DNA from: an uncultured Mediterraneibacter sp.
GTDB lineage: Bacteria > Bacillota > Clostridia > Lachnospirales > Lachnospiraceae
Length of the DNA stretch: 64,000 nt
Direction of reading: 5' to 3'
NCBI GenBank assembly: GCA_944383695.1
Contig: CALWQP010000007.1
Location: 38,391 to 102,390, forward strand
Part shown: piece by piece, positions 44,829-53,617 of the stretch
How the letters are laid out: each line of letters starts with the position of its first letter
How positions within the stretch are numbered: position 1 is the first letter of the stretch
Position numbers and translations under genes: made by a program
The notes under the pieces: model-generated
The model's database searches: none
The model's input: only the letters and a program-made list of their open reading frames with translations
What the model was told of the DNA's origin: nothing

Positions 44829-44869
44829 GCATTACATAACAACGGTGTGCAATAGGAGTCTCATTTTTT
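44816..44869 (+). terminator. Riboswitch-controlled terminator
   Basis: A 16-bp stem (44816-44831 with 44848-44863, two G-U pairs) is followed by six T. Its left arm TGAGACTTTTATTGCA is shared with the aptamer's closing stem, so the two structures are mutually exclusive. Confidence 0.8.
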
Positions 44870-44899
44870 ATTTCACATCGGCGTGAAAAGGAGGATTAC

Positions 44900-47515
44900 A
44901 TGAAAAACTATTATCAATTATCCGCTGAGGAGACGATGAAGGAAGTCAACGGCTCCATTGAGCCCCTCACGGAAGAACAGGTCAGGGCAAACCAGGAGAA
45001 GTACGGACCGAATGAACTTGTGGAAGGAAAGAAGAAAACAGTCCTTCAGATTTTCCTGGAGCAGTATAAGGATTTTCTTGTCATTATCCTTATTGTGGCT
45101 GCCATTGCATCCGGTTTTATGGGAGATATCGAAAGCGCGCTGGTTATCCTGATCGTGATCACGATGAATGCCATCCTTGGAACTGTGCAGACAGTAAAGG
45201 CGGAGCAGTCTCTTGCCAGTCTTAAGAAGCTTTCCGGACCTGAGGCAAAGGTGCTCAGAAATGGAAATGTGGTGCAGATACCTTCTTCAGATGTGACGGT
45301 GGGTGATATCGTCATGCTGGACGCTGGTGACTATATCCCGGCGGACGGACGTCTGATCGAATGTGCGAGCCTGAAGGTGGATGAGAGCGCGCTGACCGGA
45401 GAGAGCCTCGGAGTTGAGAAAAACATCGATGCGATCCCGGCGGATGAGGTTCCTTTAGGAGACCGTCTGAATATGGTCTATTCCGGAAGTTTCGTGACAT
45501 ACGGAAGAGGCTCCTTTATCGTGACCGGGATCGGAATGGATACAGAGGTGGGCAAGATCGCCAGCCTCTTAAAAACGACATCAGAGAAGCGGACGCCCCT
45601 TCAGGTCAATCTGGATCAGTTCGGACAGAAGTTGTCTATCCTGATCCTGGTGTTCTGTGCGATCCTCTTTGGCGTCAGCATTTTCCGCGGCGACAATATC
45701 GGAGACGCATTCCTCTTTGCAGTGGCTCTTGCTGTGGCGGCGATCCCGGAGGCGCTGAGTTCCATCGTTACGATCGTCCTTTCCTTTGGTACACAGAAGA
45801 TGGCAAGAGAGCATGCGATCATGAGAAAGCTCCAGGCGGTGGAAGGCCTGGGAAGTGTATCTGTCATCTGTTCGGATAAGACAGGAACACTGACACAGAA
45901 TAAGATGACGGTGGAAGATTACTATGTGGATGAGGTCTGTATAAAGGCGGAGGACATTGATCTGAATAATCCGTCCCAGAGCAGACTGCTCATTGGAAGT
46001 ATGCTCTGCAATGACTCCAAGAACACTGATGGGGTGGAAATTGGCGATCCTACCGAGACGGCCCTGATCAATCTCGGAAGCCGTCTCGGGCTTGATCCGG
46101 AGGCCGTACGCGCAAAATATCCGCGTGAGAGCGAAAATCCGTTTGACAGCGACAGAAAACTGATGTCAACAAAGCACACCATGGAAGGGATTCCGACCAT
46201 GATCGTAAAAGGCGCGGTGGATGTTCTCTTAGACCGGATGGACCAGATCCAGATCGGTTCCGAGGTCCGTCCGATGACAGCGCAGGACAGGCAGAATATT
46301 GAGGCTCAGAATCAGGCGTTTTCAAGACAGGGTCTGCGCGTCCTAGCATTTGCATATAAAGTTGTGTCTGATGAGCTGGAACTGGCGCTTGACGATGAAT
46401 ACAACCTCATCTTCCTCGGACTGATCGCTATGATGGACCCGCCGAGGGAAGAGTCCAGAGCTGCTGTTGCGGAATGTAAGAGTGCAGGCATCCGTCCGAT
46501 CATGATCACAGGAGACCACAAGGTGACCGCAGCGGCGATCGCAAAGAGGATCGGCATCCTGGAAAATGAATCGGAGGCATGTGAGGGAGCTGAGATCGAT
46601 AAGATGTCAGACGAAGAGTTGAAGGACTTTGTAGAAGGCATCTCCGTATATGCGCGCGTGTCACCAGAGCATAAGATCCGCATCGTGCGTGCATGGCAGG
46701 AGAAAGGCAATATCGTATCCATGACAGGCGACGGCGTCAACGATGCTCCGGCGCTGAAGCAGGCGGATATCGGAGTCGCTATGGGCATCACCGGAAGCGA
46801 GGTGTCCAAAGATGCTGCCGCTATGGTCCTCACGGACGATAACTTTGCAACGATCGTGAAGGCAGTGGAAAACGGAAGGAATATTTACCGGAATATCAAG
46901 AGTGCGATCCAGTTTCTTCTGTCGGGCAACTTCGGCGCGATCCTGGCGGTCCTGTATGCGTCCATCATGGCGCTGCCGGTTCCGTTCGCGCCGGTGCATC
47001 TGCTCTTTATCAACCTGCTGACAGACAGTCTTCCGGCCATCGCGCTGGGACTGGAGCCGGGGTCGAAAGACGTGATGAAAGAGAAGCCGAGACCGATGAA
47101 CGAGTCGATCCTGACAAAAGATTTCCTGATTAAGATCGGAACAGAAGGACTCTCTATCGCAGTGACAACGATGATCGCATTTATGATAGGATACCAAGGC
47201 GGAAATGAACTGCTGGGAATGACGATGGCATTTGCAACGCTGTGTTCTGCAAGGCTGTTCCACGGATTCAACTGTAAGTCTGACCGTCCAGTCGTATTTA
47301 CAAGGAAACTGTTCGATAACAAATGGCTCATTGGAGCATTTGTGCTGGGAATCGTGCTGATCACAGGCGTTGTCATGATTCCGGGGCTCCACAATGTCTT
47401 TAAGGTGCAGACGCTGACTCTTGGACAGCTCTTTACGGTATACGGCCTGGCAGCGGTAAATATACCCATCATCCAGCTCATGAAAGCCATCCGTATGGCA
47501 CTGAAGAATAGATAA
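44900..47515 (+). CDS. P-type cation ATPase, PMCA/Mn-exporter type
   Basis: This is a P2-type metal-pumping ATPase. The 871 residues have an N-terminal actuator preface (YYQLSAEETMKEVNGSIE), A-domain TGES (LTGESLGVE), membrane motif AAIPEALSSIVTI, phosphorylation site DKTGTLTQ (Asp near 326), nucleotide-binding KGAVDVLL and hinge MTGDGVNDAPALKQADIG. The PEALS motif instead of PEGLP is, from memory, shared with bacterial ATPases such as the streptococcal Mn exporter. The riboswitch directly upstream makes Mn2+ export the best guess, though Ca2+ cannot be excluded. It starts after AAAAGGAGG. Confidence 0.92.
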   Translation: MKNYYQLSAEETMKEVNGSIEPLTEEQVRANQEKYGPNELVEGKKKTVLQIFLEQYKDFLVIILIVAAIASGFMGDIESALVILIVITMNAILGTVQTVKAEQSLASLKKLSGPEAKVLRNGNVVQIPSSDVTVGDIVMLDAGDYIPADGRLIECASLKVDESALTGESLGVEKNIDAIPADEVPLGDRLNMVYSGSFVTYGRGSFIVTGIGMDTEVGKIASLLKTTSEKRTPLQVNLDQFGQKLSILILVFCAILFGVSIFRGDNIGDAFLFAVALAVAAIPEALSSIVTIVLSFGTQKMAREHAIMRKLQAVEGLGSVSVICSDKTGTLTQNKMTVEDYYVDEVCIKAEDIDLNNPSQSRLLIGSMLCNDSKNTDGVEIGDPTETALINLGSRLGLDPEAVRAKYPRESENPFDSDRKLMSTKHTMEGIPTMIVKGAVDVLLDRMDQIQIGSEVRPMTAQDRQNIEAQNQAFSRQGLRVLAFAYKVVSDELELALDDEYNLIFLGLIAMMDPPREESRAAVAECKSAGIRPIMITGDHKVTAAAIAKRIGILENESEACEGAEIDKMSDEELKDFVEGISVYARVSPEHKIRIVRAWQEKGNIVSMTGDGVNDAPALKQADIGVAMGITGSEVSKDAAAMVLTDDNFATIVKAVENGRNIYRNIKSAIQFLLSGNFGAILAVLYASIMALPVPFAPVHLLFINLLTDSLPAIALGLEPGSKDVMKEKPRPMNESILTKDFLIKIGTEGLSIAVTTMIAFMIGYQGGNELLGMTMAFATLCSARLFHGFNCKSDRPVVFTRKLFDNKWLIGAFVLGIVLITGVVMIPGLHNVFKVQTLTLGQLFTVYGLAAVNIPIIQLMKAIRMALKNR

Positions 47516-47656
47516 GGAATCAGAAAGAGGAAATAACAGATGATAAACAGCGTCAGTGTATGGGGGGAGCGCACTGCTTCCTTTGTATGCCGGCGCTGAA
47601 CTGGTATGAGAGAGGGCGGAAGCAGAGAATATCTGAGATAACAAAGGAGGACGTAT

Positions 47657-49525
47657 ATGAAACAAGTTCAGAAACCAAAGAAACCGCTGATTTTTTATTA
47701 TCTGATCGCAGTTGTAGTCCTTGTCCTGCTCAATTTCCTTCTTGTTCCGAACATAACAGGGCGGAATATTACGGAAGTGGATTATGGGACTTTCCTCAAT
47801 ATGGTTGAGGAAAAGAAAGTGGCGACTGTTGAGCTGGATGGGGATTCCATCTATTTTACAGATAAAAATGATAATCCCAACTATTATGAGACAACAACAT
47901 TTGAAGATCCGGACCTTGTAAACCGGCTGGATGAAGCCGGATGCGAGTTTGGCAGAGTGGCGCAGGAGCCTGTGAATCCGATCCTGAGCTTTCTGCTGAG
48001 CTGGGTCCTGCCTCTTCTGATCTTCTGGGGACTGGGACAGCTCCTGGCAAAGCAGATGATGAAGAAGATGGGCGGCGGGGGCGGAGGCAATCCGTTCATG
48101 CAGTTCGGAAAGAGCAATGCCAAAGTCTATGTACAGTCTACAACAGGAATCACATTTAACGATGTGGCGGGGGAGGATGAGGCGAAAGAGCTGCTGACAG
48201 AGATTGTTGATTTCCTTCACAATCCGCAGAAATATCAGGAGATCGGGGCTGTATGTCCGAAGGGCGCGCTGCTGGTGGGACCTCCGGGGACAGGTAAGAC
48301 GCTTCTGGCAAAGGCAGTGGCAGGGGAAGCCCATGTGCCTTTCTTCTCGATCTCGGGCTCTGAGTTCGTAGAAATGTTCGTCGGCATGGGAGCGTCCAAG
48401 GTGCGTGACCTCTTCAAGCAGGCAAATGAGAAAGCGCCTTGTATTGTCTTCATCGATGAGATCGACACGATCGGAAAGAAAAGGGACGGACAGGGCTTCT
48501 CGGGAAACGATGAGCGTGAGCAGACCTTAAACCAGCTTCTGACGGAGATGGATGGATATGACGCGTCCAAGGGCGTTGTCATCCTGGCAGCGACCAACCG
48601 CCCGGACAGCCTGGACCCGGCGCTCCTCCGTCCGGGAAGATTTGACCGGAGGATCCCGGTGGAGCTTCCGGACCTGAAGGGCAGGGAAGAAATCCTGAAA
48701 GTACATGCGCGCAAAGTGCGCCTGAGCGACAATGTAGACTTTAACGCCATTGCAAGGGCAGCTTCCGGCGCTTCCGGCGCGGAGCTTGCCAACATGGTAA
48801 ACGAAGCGGCTCTCAGAGCGGTAAGGGAAAACCGGAAGTACGTTACACAGGCGGACCTGGAAGAGAGCATTGAGACTGTCATTGCGGGATATCAGAAGAA
48901 GAACCGCGTGCTTTCCAATAAAGAGAAACTCATCGTATCTTATCATGAAATCGGTCATGCCCTCGTGGCGGCGCTCCAGACCAATTCCGCGCCAGTGACA
49001 AAGATCACCATCATTCCGCGTACATCAGGAGCGCTCGGATATACTATGCAGGTAGAAGAAGATGAGAAAAACCTGATGTCGAAAGAAGAACTGGAGAATA
49101 AGATCGCAACACTGACCGGAGGACGCTGTGCGGAGGAGCTGATCTTCCATTCTATCACGACAGGGGCGTCAAATGATATCGAGCAGGCGACAAAGCTGTC
49201 ACGCGCTATGATCACCAGGTATGGCATGAGCGATAAGTTCGGCATGGTGGCGCTGGAGACACAGTCCAATCCATATCTGGGAGGAGACAGCAGCCTGAGC
49301 TGTTCTCCGGAGACAGCTGCAGAGATTGACGATATGGTCGTGGGTACAGTGAAGAAATCTTATAATAAAGCGATGCAGCTTTTGAAAGACAATATCGGTA
49401 AACTGCATGAGCTGGCGAAATATCTCTATGAGAAAGAGACGATCACCGGGGAAGAATTTATGAATATACTGAGCCGTCAGGAGTATGCCGGGGAGGAAAA
49501 CACCCGGGAAGACAGTCAGGAATAG
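47657..49525 (+). CDS. ftsH: ATP-dependent zinc metalloprotease FtsH
   Basis: FtsH is a membrane-bound AAA+ protease that degrades misfolded and regulatory proteins. The 622 residues have an N-terminal TM helix (about 14-33), a short outside domain, a second TM (about 112-132), Walker A GPPGTGKT (about 208), Walker B IVFIDEIDTIG, the SRH segment and the zinc site HEIGH (residue 430; the usual form is HEAGH), with the third ligand Asp in SNDIEQAT. Length is normal. The 140-base gap after the ATPase gene holds only a doubtful 19-codon ORF. It starts after AAAGGAGG. Confidence 0.95.
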   Translation: MKQVQKPKKPLIFYYLIAVVVLVLLNFLLVPNITGRNITEVDYGTFLNMVEEKKVATVELDGDSIYFTDKNDNPNYYETTTFEDPDLVNRLDEAGCEFGRVAQEPVNPILSFLLSWVLPLLIFWGLGQLLAKQMMKKMGGGGGGNPFMQFGKSNAKVYVQSTTGITFNDVAGEDEAKELLTEIVDFLHNPQKYQEIGAVCPKGALLVGPPGTGKTLLAKAVAGEAHVPFFSISGSEFVEMFVGMGASKVRDLFKQANEKAPCIVFIDEIDTIGKKRDGQGFSGNDEREQTLNQLLTEMDGYDASKGVVILAATNRPDSLDPALLRPGRFDRRIPVELPDLKGREEILKVHARKVRLSDNVDFNAIARAASGASGAELANMVNEAALRAVRENRKYVTQADLEESIETVIAGYQKKNRVLSNKEKLIVSYHEIGHALVAALQTNSAPVTKITIIPRTSGALGYTMQVEEDEKNLMSKEELENKIATLTGGRCAEELIFHSITTGASNDIEQATKLSRAMITRYGMSDKFGMVALETQSNPYLGGDSSLSCSPETAAEIDDMVVGTVKKSYNKAMQLLKDNIGKLHELAKYLYEKETITGEEFMNILSRQEYAGEENTREDSQE

Positions 49526-49570
49526 AAGAGCGGATCAGCGGATACAGAAAGATAAAAGGGGATTGGCAAG

Positions 49571-52006
49571 ATGGCTATAAGGAAAGTACAGCGAAAAGAA
49601 GAGAGGGAACAGAGAAGGGACAGAAGAATACCGACAACACGGTATAACCCGGATTACAAAAAGGGACTGACCAGCCGGCAGGTGCAGGAGCACCGCCTGC
49701 ACGGATGGGTCAACCGGTCCGTGGAACCGCCATCAAAGACAACAAAAGAAATCATACATGAGAATGTATTTACATACTTTAACCTGATCTTCTTAGTGCT
49801 GGCTGTTCTGCTGTGTCTGGTCGGCTCCTTTCGTGACCTGACCTTTCTCCCGGTCATTGTTGCCAATACGCTGATCGGTATTATACAGGAAATTCGGGCC
49901 AAGCAGGTGCTGGACAAGCTGACCATGCTGAATGCTCCGCATGCGGCTGTAGTCCGCGATGGAAAACGGTCCATGATCGATGCAGAAGACCTGGTGCTTG
50001 ACGATATCGTGATATTCAAAGCGGGAAATCAAGTCTGTGCAGACGCTGTAGTCTCCGCCGGTGAAGTACAAGTCAATGAATCCCTGCTTACCGGGGAAGC
50101 GGATGAGATCACAAAAAACAGAGGGGACAGGCTGATGTCCGGAAGTTTTATTGTGTCCGGGCAGTGTCATGCAAGACTTGACAAAGTGGGAGAGGACTCC
50201 TATATTTCCAAGCTCACACTTCAGGCAAAGGAAATGCAGGAGGGAGAGCAGTCGGAAATGATCCGCTCACTTGACAAGCTGGTAAAATGTGTGGGCGTGG
50301 CGATCATCCCGATCGGGCTTGTGCTGTTCTCCCAGGCGTTTTTTATCCAGCATGACAGCTTTCGAGACAGCGTGACCTCTATGATCGCTGCAGTCATCGG
50401 AATGATACCGGAGGGACTTTACCTTCTGGCAAGTGTAGCTCTTGCGGTGAGCGCGGTCCGCCTTGCACAGAAAAAGGTGCTCCTGCATGATATGAAATGT
50501 ATCGAGACTCTGGCGCGGGTAGATGTGCTGTGCGTGGATAAGACCGGGACCATCACGGAAAATACGATGAAAGTCCAGGATGTGATCGAAACAGACAAGT
50601 ATGACGGAGAAAAGATGGAGCCGCTGCGCACATTGATCGGTGACTTTGCCGCTGCCATGACAAAGGACAATATCACCATGGCAGCGATAAAGGAGTATTT
50701 TACTACATCGTCAGGAAAGGAAGTTATATCAAAGACCGGATTTTCTTCTGCCACAAAATACAGCAGCGTCACATTTAAAGACGGGGCCTATGTGCTGGGA
50801 GCTCCGGAGTTTGTCCTGAAAGAGAAGTATGGGAATTATGCGAAGGAGATCACGGAGCATGCATCCACCGGGGCGCGTGTCCTCGTGTTCGGCACATATG
50901 GCGGAAAGATTGACGGAAAGCCGCTGAACTACGGCATTACTCCGCTGGGATTCGTGCTTCTTGCGAATCCGATCCGGGAGGCGGCAAAGGAGACGTTTGA
51001 ATACTTTGAAGAGCAGGGAGTGGAGGTCAAAGTCATTTCCGGCGATAATCCGGTGACAGTATCCAATGTGGCAAAACAGGCAGGCATCAAAAATGCTGAA
51101 AAATATGTGGATGCTTCTGAGCTGAAGACGGAGGAAGAACTGAGAAAAGCAGTGCTGAAAAATACAGTGTTCGGGCGTGTTACGCCAAACCAGAAGCGGA
51201 AATTTGTCCGCGTCCTGAAAGAAGCAGGACACACAGTGGCAATGACCGGGGATGGAGTCAATGACGTGCTTGCCCTCAAGGACGCCGACTGCAGCATTGC
51301 CATGGCGTCAGGAAGCGATGCAGCGGCGCAGGCGTCCCAGCTCGTGCTGCTGGAGTCAGACTTCTCCTGTATGCCCCAGGTGGTGCTGGAAGGGAGAAGG
51401 GTAGTCAACAACATCCAGCGTTCGGCCAGCCTTTTTCTTGTGAAAAACATTTTCTCACTCCTGCTGAGCCTGATCTCTGTTGTATTTATGTTTACCTATC
51501 CACTGGAGCCGTCACAGATTTCACTGATCAGTATGTTTACCATCGGAGTGCCGGCGTTTTTCCTCGCACTGGAGCCAAACAAGAATATCATCAAAGGACA
51601 TTTCCTGACCAATGTATTCTTAAAGGCGCTTCCGGCTGCGCTGACGGATGCACTGGCGGTAGGCGCTCTGGTGATCTTCGGGCGTACATTCGGAGTGCAT
51701 TCCAAAGACATTTCCACAGCGGCGACTATGCTGCTGGCAATCGTTGGATTCATGATCCTGTATAAGATCAGCGCCCCAATGAATAAATTCCGGGTGGGCA
51801 TCCTGGGTGGATGTATCGCAGGACTCCTGTTCTGCAGCATCTTCCTTAAGGATCTGTTTGGGATCACAGGTATGACTATGGAATGTGTGATGCTGTTCGT
51901 TGTGTTTGCCATCGCTACAGAGCCGGTGCTGCGGTATCTTACCGTGCTGGTAGAGAAGCTGAGATTCTACTATCTGAGGCTTCGGGGGAGAAATCCGGAA
52001 GAGTGA
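49571..52006 (+). CDS. P-type ATPase, CtpE-like
   Basis: This is a second cation-pumping P-type ATPase, clearly a different branch from the one upstream. The 811 residues start with a very basic tail (about 1-25), then TGEA (LLTGEADEI), GMIPEGLYLLASVALAV in the membrane core, phosphorylation site DKTGTIT (Asp near 323), MTGDGVNDVLALKDADCSIAM and a C-terminal membrane bundle. The IPEGL and NDVLALK variants recall the mycobacterial CtpE group (Ca2+ uptake), a family comparison made from memory. The ion is undetermined. It sits 45 bases after ftsH and 30 before the ABC-F gene, suggesting co-transcription. Confidence 0.88.
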   Translation: MAIRKVQRKEEREQRRDRRIPTTRYNPDYKKGLTSRQVQEHRLHGWVNRSVEPPSKTTKEIIHENVFTYFNLIFLVLAVLLCLVGSFRDLTFLPVIVANTLIGIIQEIRAKQVLDKLTMLNAPHAAVVRDGKRSMIDAEDLVLDDIVIFKAGNQVCADAVVSAGEVQVNESLLTGEADEITKNRGDRLMSGSFIVSGQCHARLDKVGEDSYISKLTLQAKEMQEGEQSEMIRSLDKLVKCVGVAIIPIGLVLFSQAFFIQHDSFRDSVTSMIAAVIGMIPEGLYLLASVALAVSAVRLAQKKVLLHDMKCIETLARVDVLCVDKTGTITENTMKVQDVIETDKYDGEKMEPLRTLIGDFAAAMTKDNITMAAIKEYFTTSSGKEVISKTGFSSATKYSSVTFKDGAYVLGAPEFVLKEKYGNYAKEITEHASTGARVLVFGTYGGKIDGKPLNYGITPLGFVLLANPIREAAKETFEYFEEQGVEVKVISGDNPVTVSNVAKQAGIKNAEKYVDASELKTEEELRKAVLKNTVFGRVTPNQKRKFVRVLKEAGHTVAMTGDGVNDVLALKDADCSIAMASGSDAAAQASQLVLLESDFSCMPQVVLEGRRVVNNIQRSASLFLVKNIFSLLLSLISVVFMFTYPLEPSQISLISMFTIGVPAFFLALEPNKNIIKGHFLTNVFLKALPAALTDALAVGALVIFGRTFGVHSKDISTAATMLLAIVGFMILYKISAPMNKFRVGILGGCIAGLLFCSIFLKDLFGITGMTMECVMLFVVFAIATEPVLRYLTVLVEKLRFYYLRLRGRNPEE

Positions 52007-52036
52007 TCCCGGAAATCGACAAAGGAGTTATTTAAA

Positions 52037-53593
52037 ATGAGCATATTAAATGTGGAACATTTATCACATGGTTTTGGCGACAGGGCCATCTTTGAAGATG
52101 TGTCTTTTCGTCTCCTGCGGGGCGAGCATATCGGCCTGGTGGGAGCAAACGGCGAAGGAAAATCAACCTTCTTTAAGATCGTGACAGGAAAGACAGAGCC
52201 CGATGCCGGAAAGATCGAGTGGGCGAAAAATGTCCGTGTGGGATATCTGGATCAGCATGCGGCGCTGGAGAAAGGGATGACAGTGCGTGATGCGCTGAAA
52301 TCAGCATTCTCCTGGCTGTTTGAGCTGGAGGAGAAGATGAACGGTATCTGTGACCGGCTGGGCGATGCGGAGCCGGAAGAGATGGAAACAATGATGGAAG
52401 AGCTCGGGATCATCCAGGACACCCTGACCATGCATGATTTCTACGTGATCGATGCAAAGGTGGAGGAGGTCGCCCGGGCGCTGGGGCTTCTGGAGCTTGG
52501 TCTGGACCGGGATGTAACGGACTTAAGCGGCGGACAGCGCACCCGCATCCTCCTTGGGAAACTGCTTTTGGAGAAGCCGGATATCCTGCTCCTGGATGAG
52601 CCTACAAACTACCTGGACGAAGAGCATATCAGCTGGCTGAAGCGCTATCTGACAGAATATGAGAACGCTTTTGTCCTGATCTCCCATGATATCCCATTTC
52701 TCAATGACGTGGTGAATATCATCTATCACATGGAGAATCAGAGCTTGGACCGGTATGTAGGAAATTATGATGATTTCCAGAGAGTATATGAAGTGAAGAA
52801 AGCACAGCTTGAAGCAGCATACAAGCGGCAGCAGCAGGAGATCAGCCAGCTCAAGGATTTCGTTGCGAGGAACAAGGCAAGAGTCTCCACGAGAAATATG
52901 GCAATGTCCAGGCAGAAGAAGCTGGACAAGATGGATGTGATCGAGCTTGCTGCAGAGCGCCCGAAACCGGAATTTCATTTTAAGCTGGGGAAGACGCCGG
53001 GAAAATACATTTTTGAGACAAAGGATTTTGTGATCGGCTATGACGAGCCGTTGTCAAGCCCTCTGAGCCTGTCCCTGGAGAGAGGACAGAAAATCGCCCT
53101 GACCGGAGCAAACGGCATCGGAAAGACCACGCTCATCCGCAGTATTCTAGGGCTTGTAAAACCATTGAAAGGGACATGTGAGCTGGGACAGAATATCTCG
53201 GTAGGATATTTTGAGCAGGAAGGCAATGGGAAGAACACTTCGACCTGTATCGAGGAAATCTGGAATGAGTTTCCTTCGTTTACGCAGTATGAAGCCCGTT
53301 CCGCCCTTGCAAAATGCGGACTCACGACCAAACACATCGAGAGCCAGGTGCGGGTCTTAAGCGGCGGGGAGCAGGCGAAAGTGCGCCTGTGCAAGCTGAT
53401 CAACAAAGAGACTAATGTACTGATGCTGGACGAGCCGACCAACCATTTGGATGTAGATGCCAAAGAAGCGCTGAAACAGGCGCTTGATGAGTATCGCGGG
53501 ACCCTGCTGCTCATCTGCCATGAGCCGGAGTTCTACCGGGATATCGTGCATGAGGTGTGGGACTGCTCCAAGTGGACGACCCGGGCTGTCTGA
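52037..53593 (+). CDS. ABC-F family ATPase
   Basis: This is a soluble twin-ATPase of the ABC-F family, members of which act on the ribosome (translation factors or antibiotic-protection proteins). The 518 residues have two nucleotide-binding domains without membrane segments: Walker A GANGEGKST (about residue 36) and GANGIGKTT (about 357), signatures LSGGQRTR and LSGGEQAKVRL, and Walker B LLLDEPTNYL and MLDEPTNHL. A linker between the domains contains ARNKARVSTRNMAMSRQKKL. From memory the layout is YbiT/YkpA-like, so a housekeeping role is more likely than resistance. It converges on fliB. Confidence 0.9.
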   Translation: MSILNVEHLSHGFGDRAIFEDVSFRLLRGEHIGLVGANGEGKSTFFKIVTGKTEPDAGKIEWAKNVRVGYLDQHAALEKGMTVRDALKSAFSWLFELEEKMNGICDRLGDAEPEEMETMMEELGIIQDTLTMHDFYVIDAKVEEVARALGLLELGLDRDVTDLSGGQRTRILLGKLLLEKPDILLLDEPTNYLDEEHISWLKRYLTEYENAFVLISHDIPFLNDVVNIIYHMENQSLDRYVGNYDDFQRVYEVKKAQLEAAYKRQQQEISQLKDFVARNKARVSTRNMAMSRQKKLDKMDVIELAAERPKPEFHFKLGKTPGKYIFETKDFVIGYDEPLSSPLSLSLERGQKIALTGANGIGKTTLIRSILGLVKPLKGTCELGQNISVGYFEQEGNGKNTSTCIEEIWNEFPSFTQYEARSALAKCGLTTKHIESQVRVLSGGEQAKVRLCKLINKETNVLMLDEPTNHLDVDAKEALKQALDEYRGTLLLICHEPEFYRDIVHEVWDCSKWTTRAV

Positions 53594-53617
53594 TATCCCG
53601 GACAGAGCAGAGAGACT

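Noticed and set aside
47540..47599. 19-codon ORF between the P-type ATPase and ftsH
   Set aside because: It has a passable AGAGG site, but the peptide has no pattern and nothing supports a leader-peptide role.
46661..48334. 557-codon open frame on the minus strand across the P-type ATPase and ftsH
   Set aside because: It is antisense to two well-supported genes, runs across their boundary, and its translation (His/Arg/Cys/Gln-rich, no motifs) looks like a codon-bias shadow.
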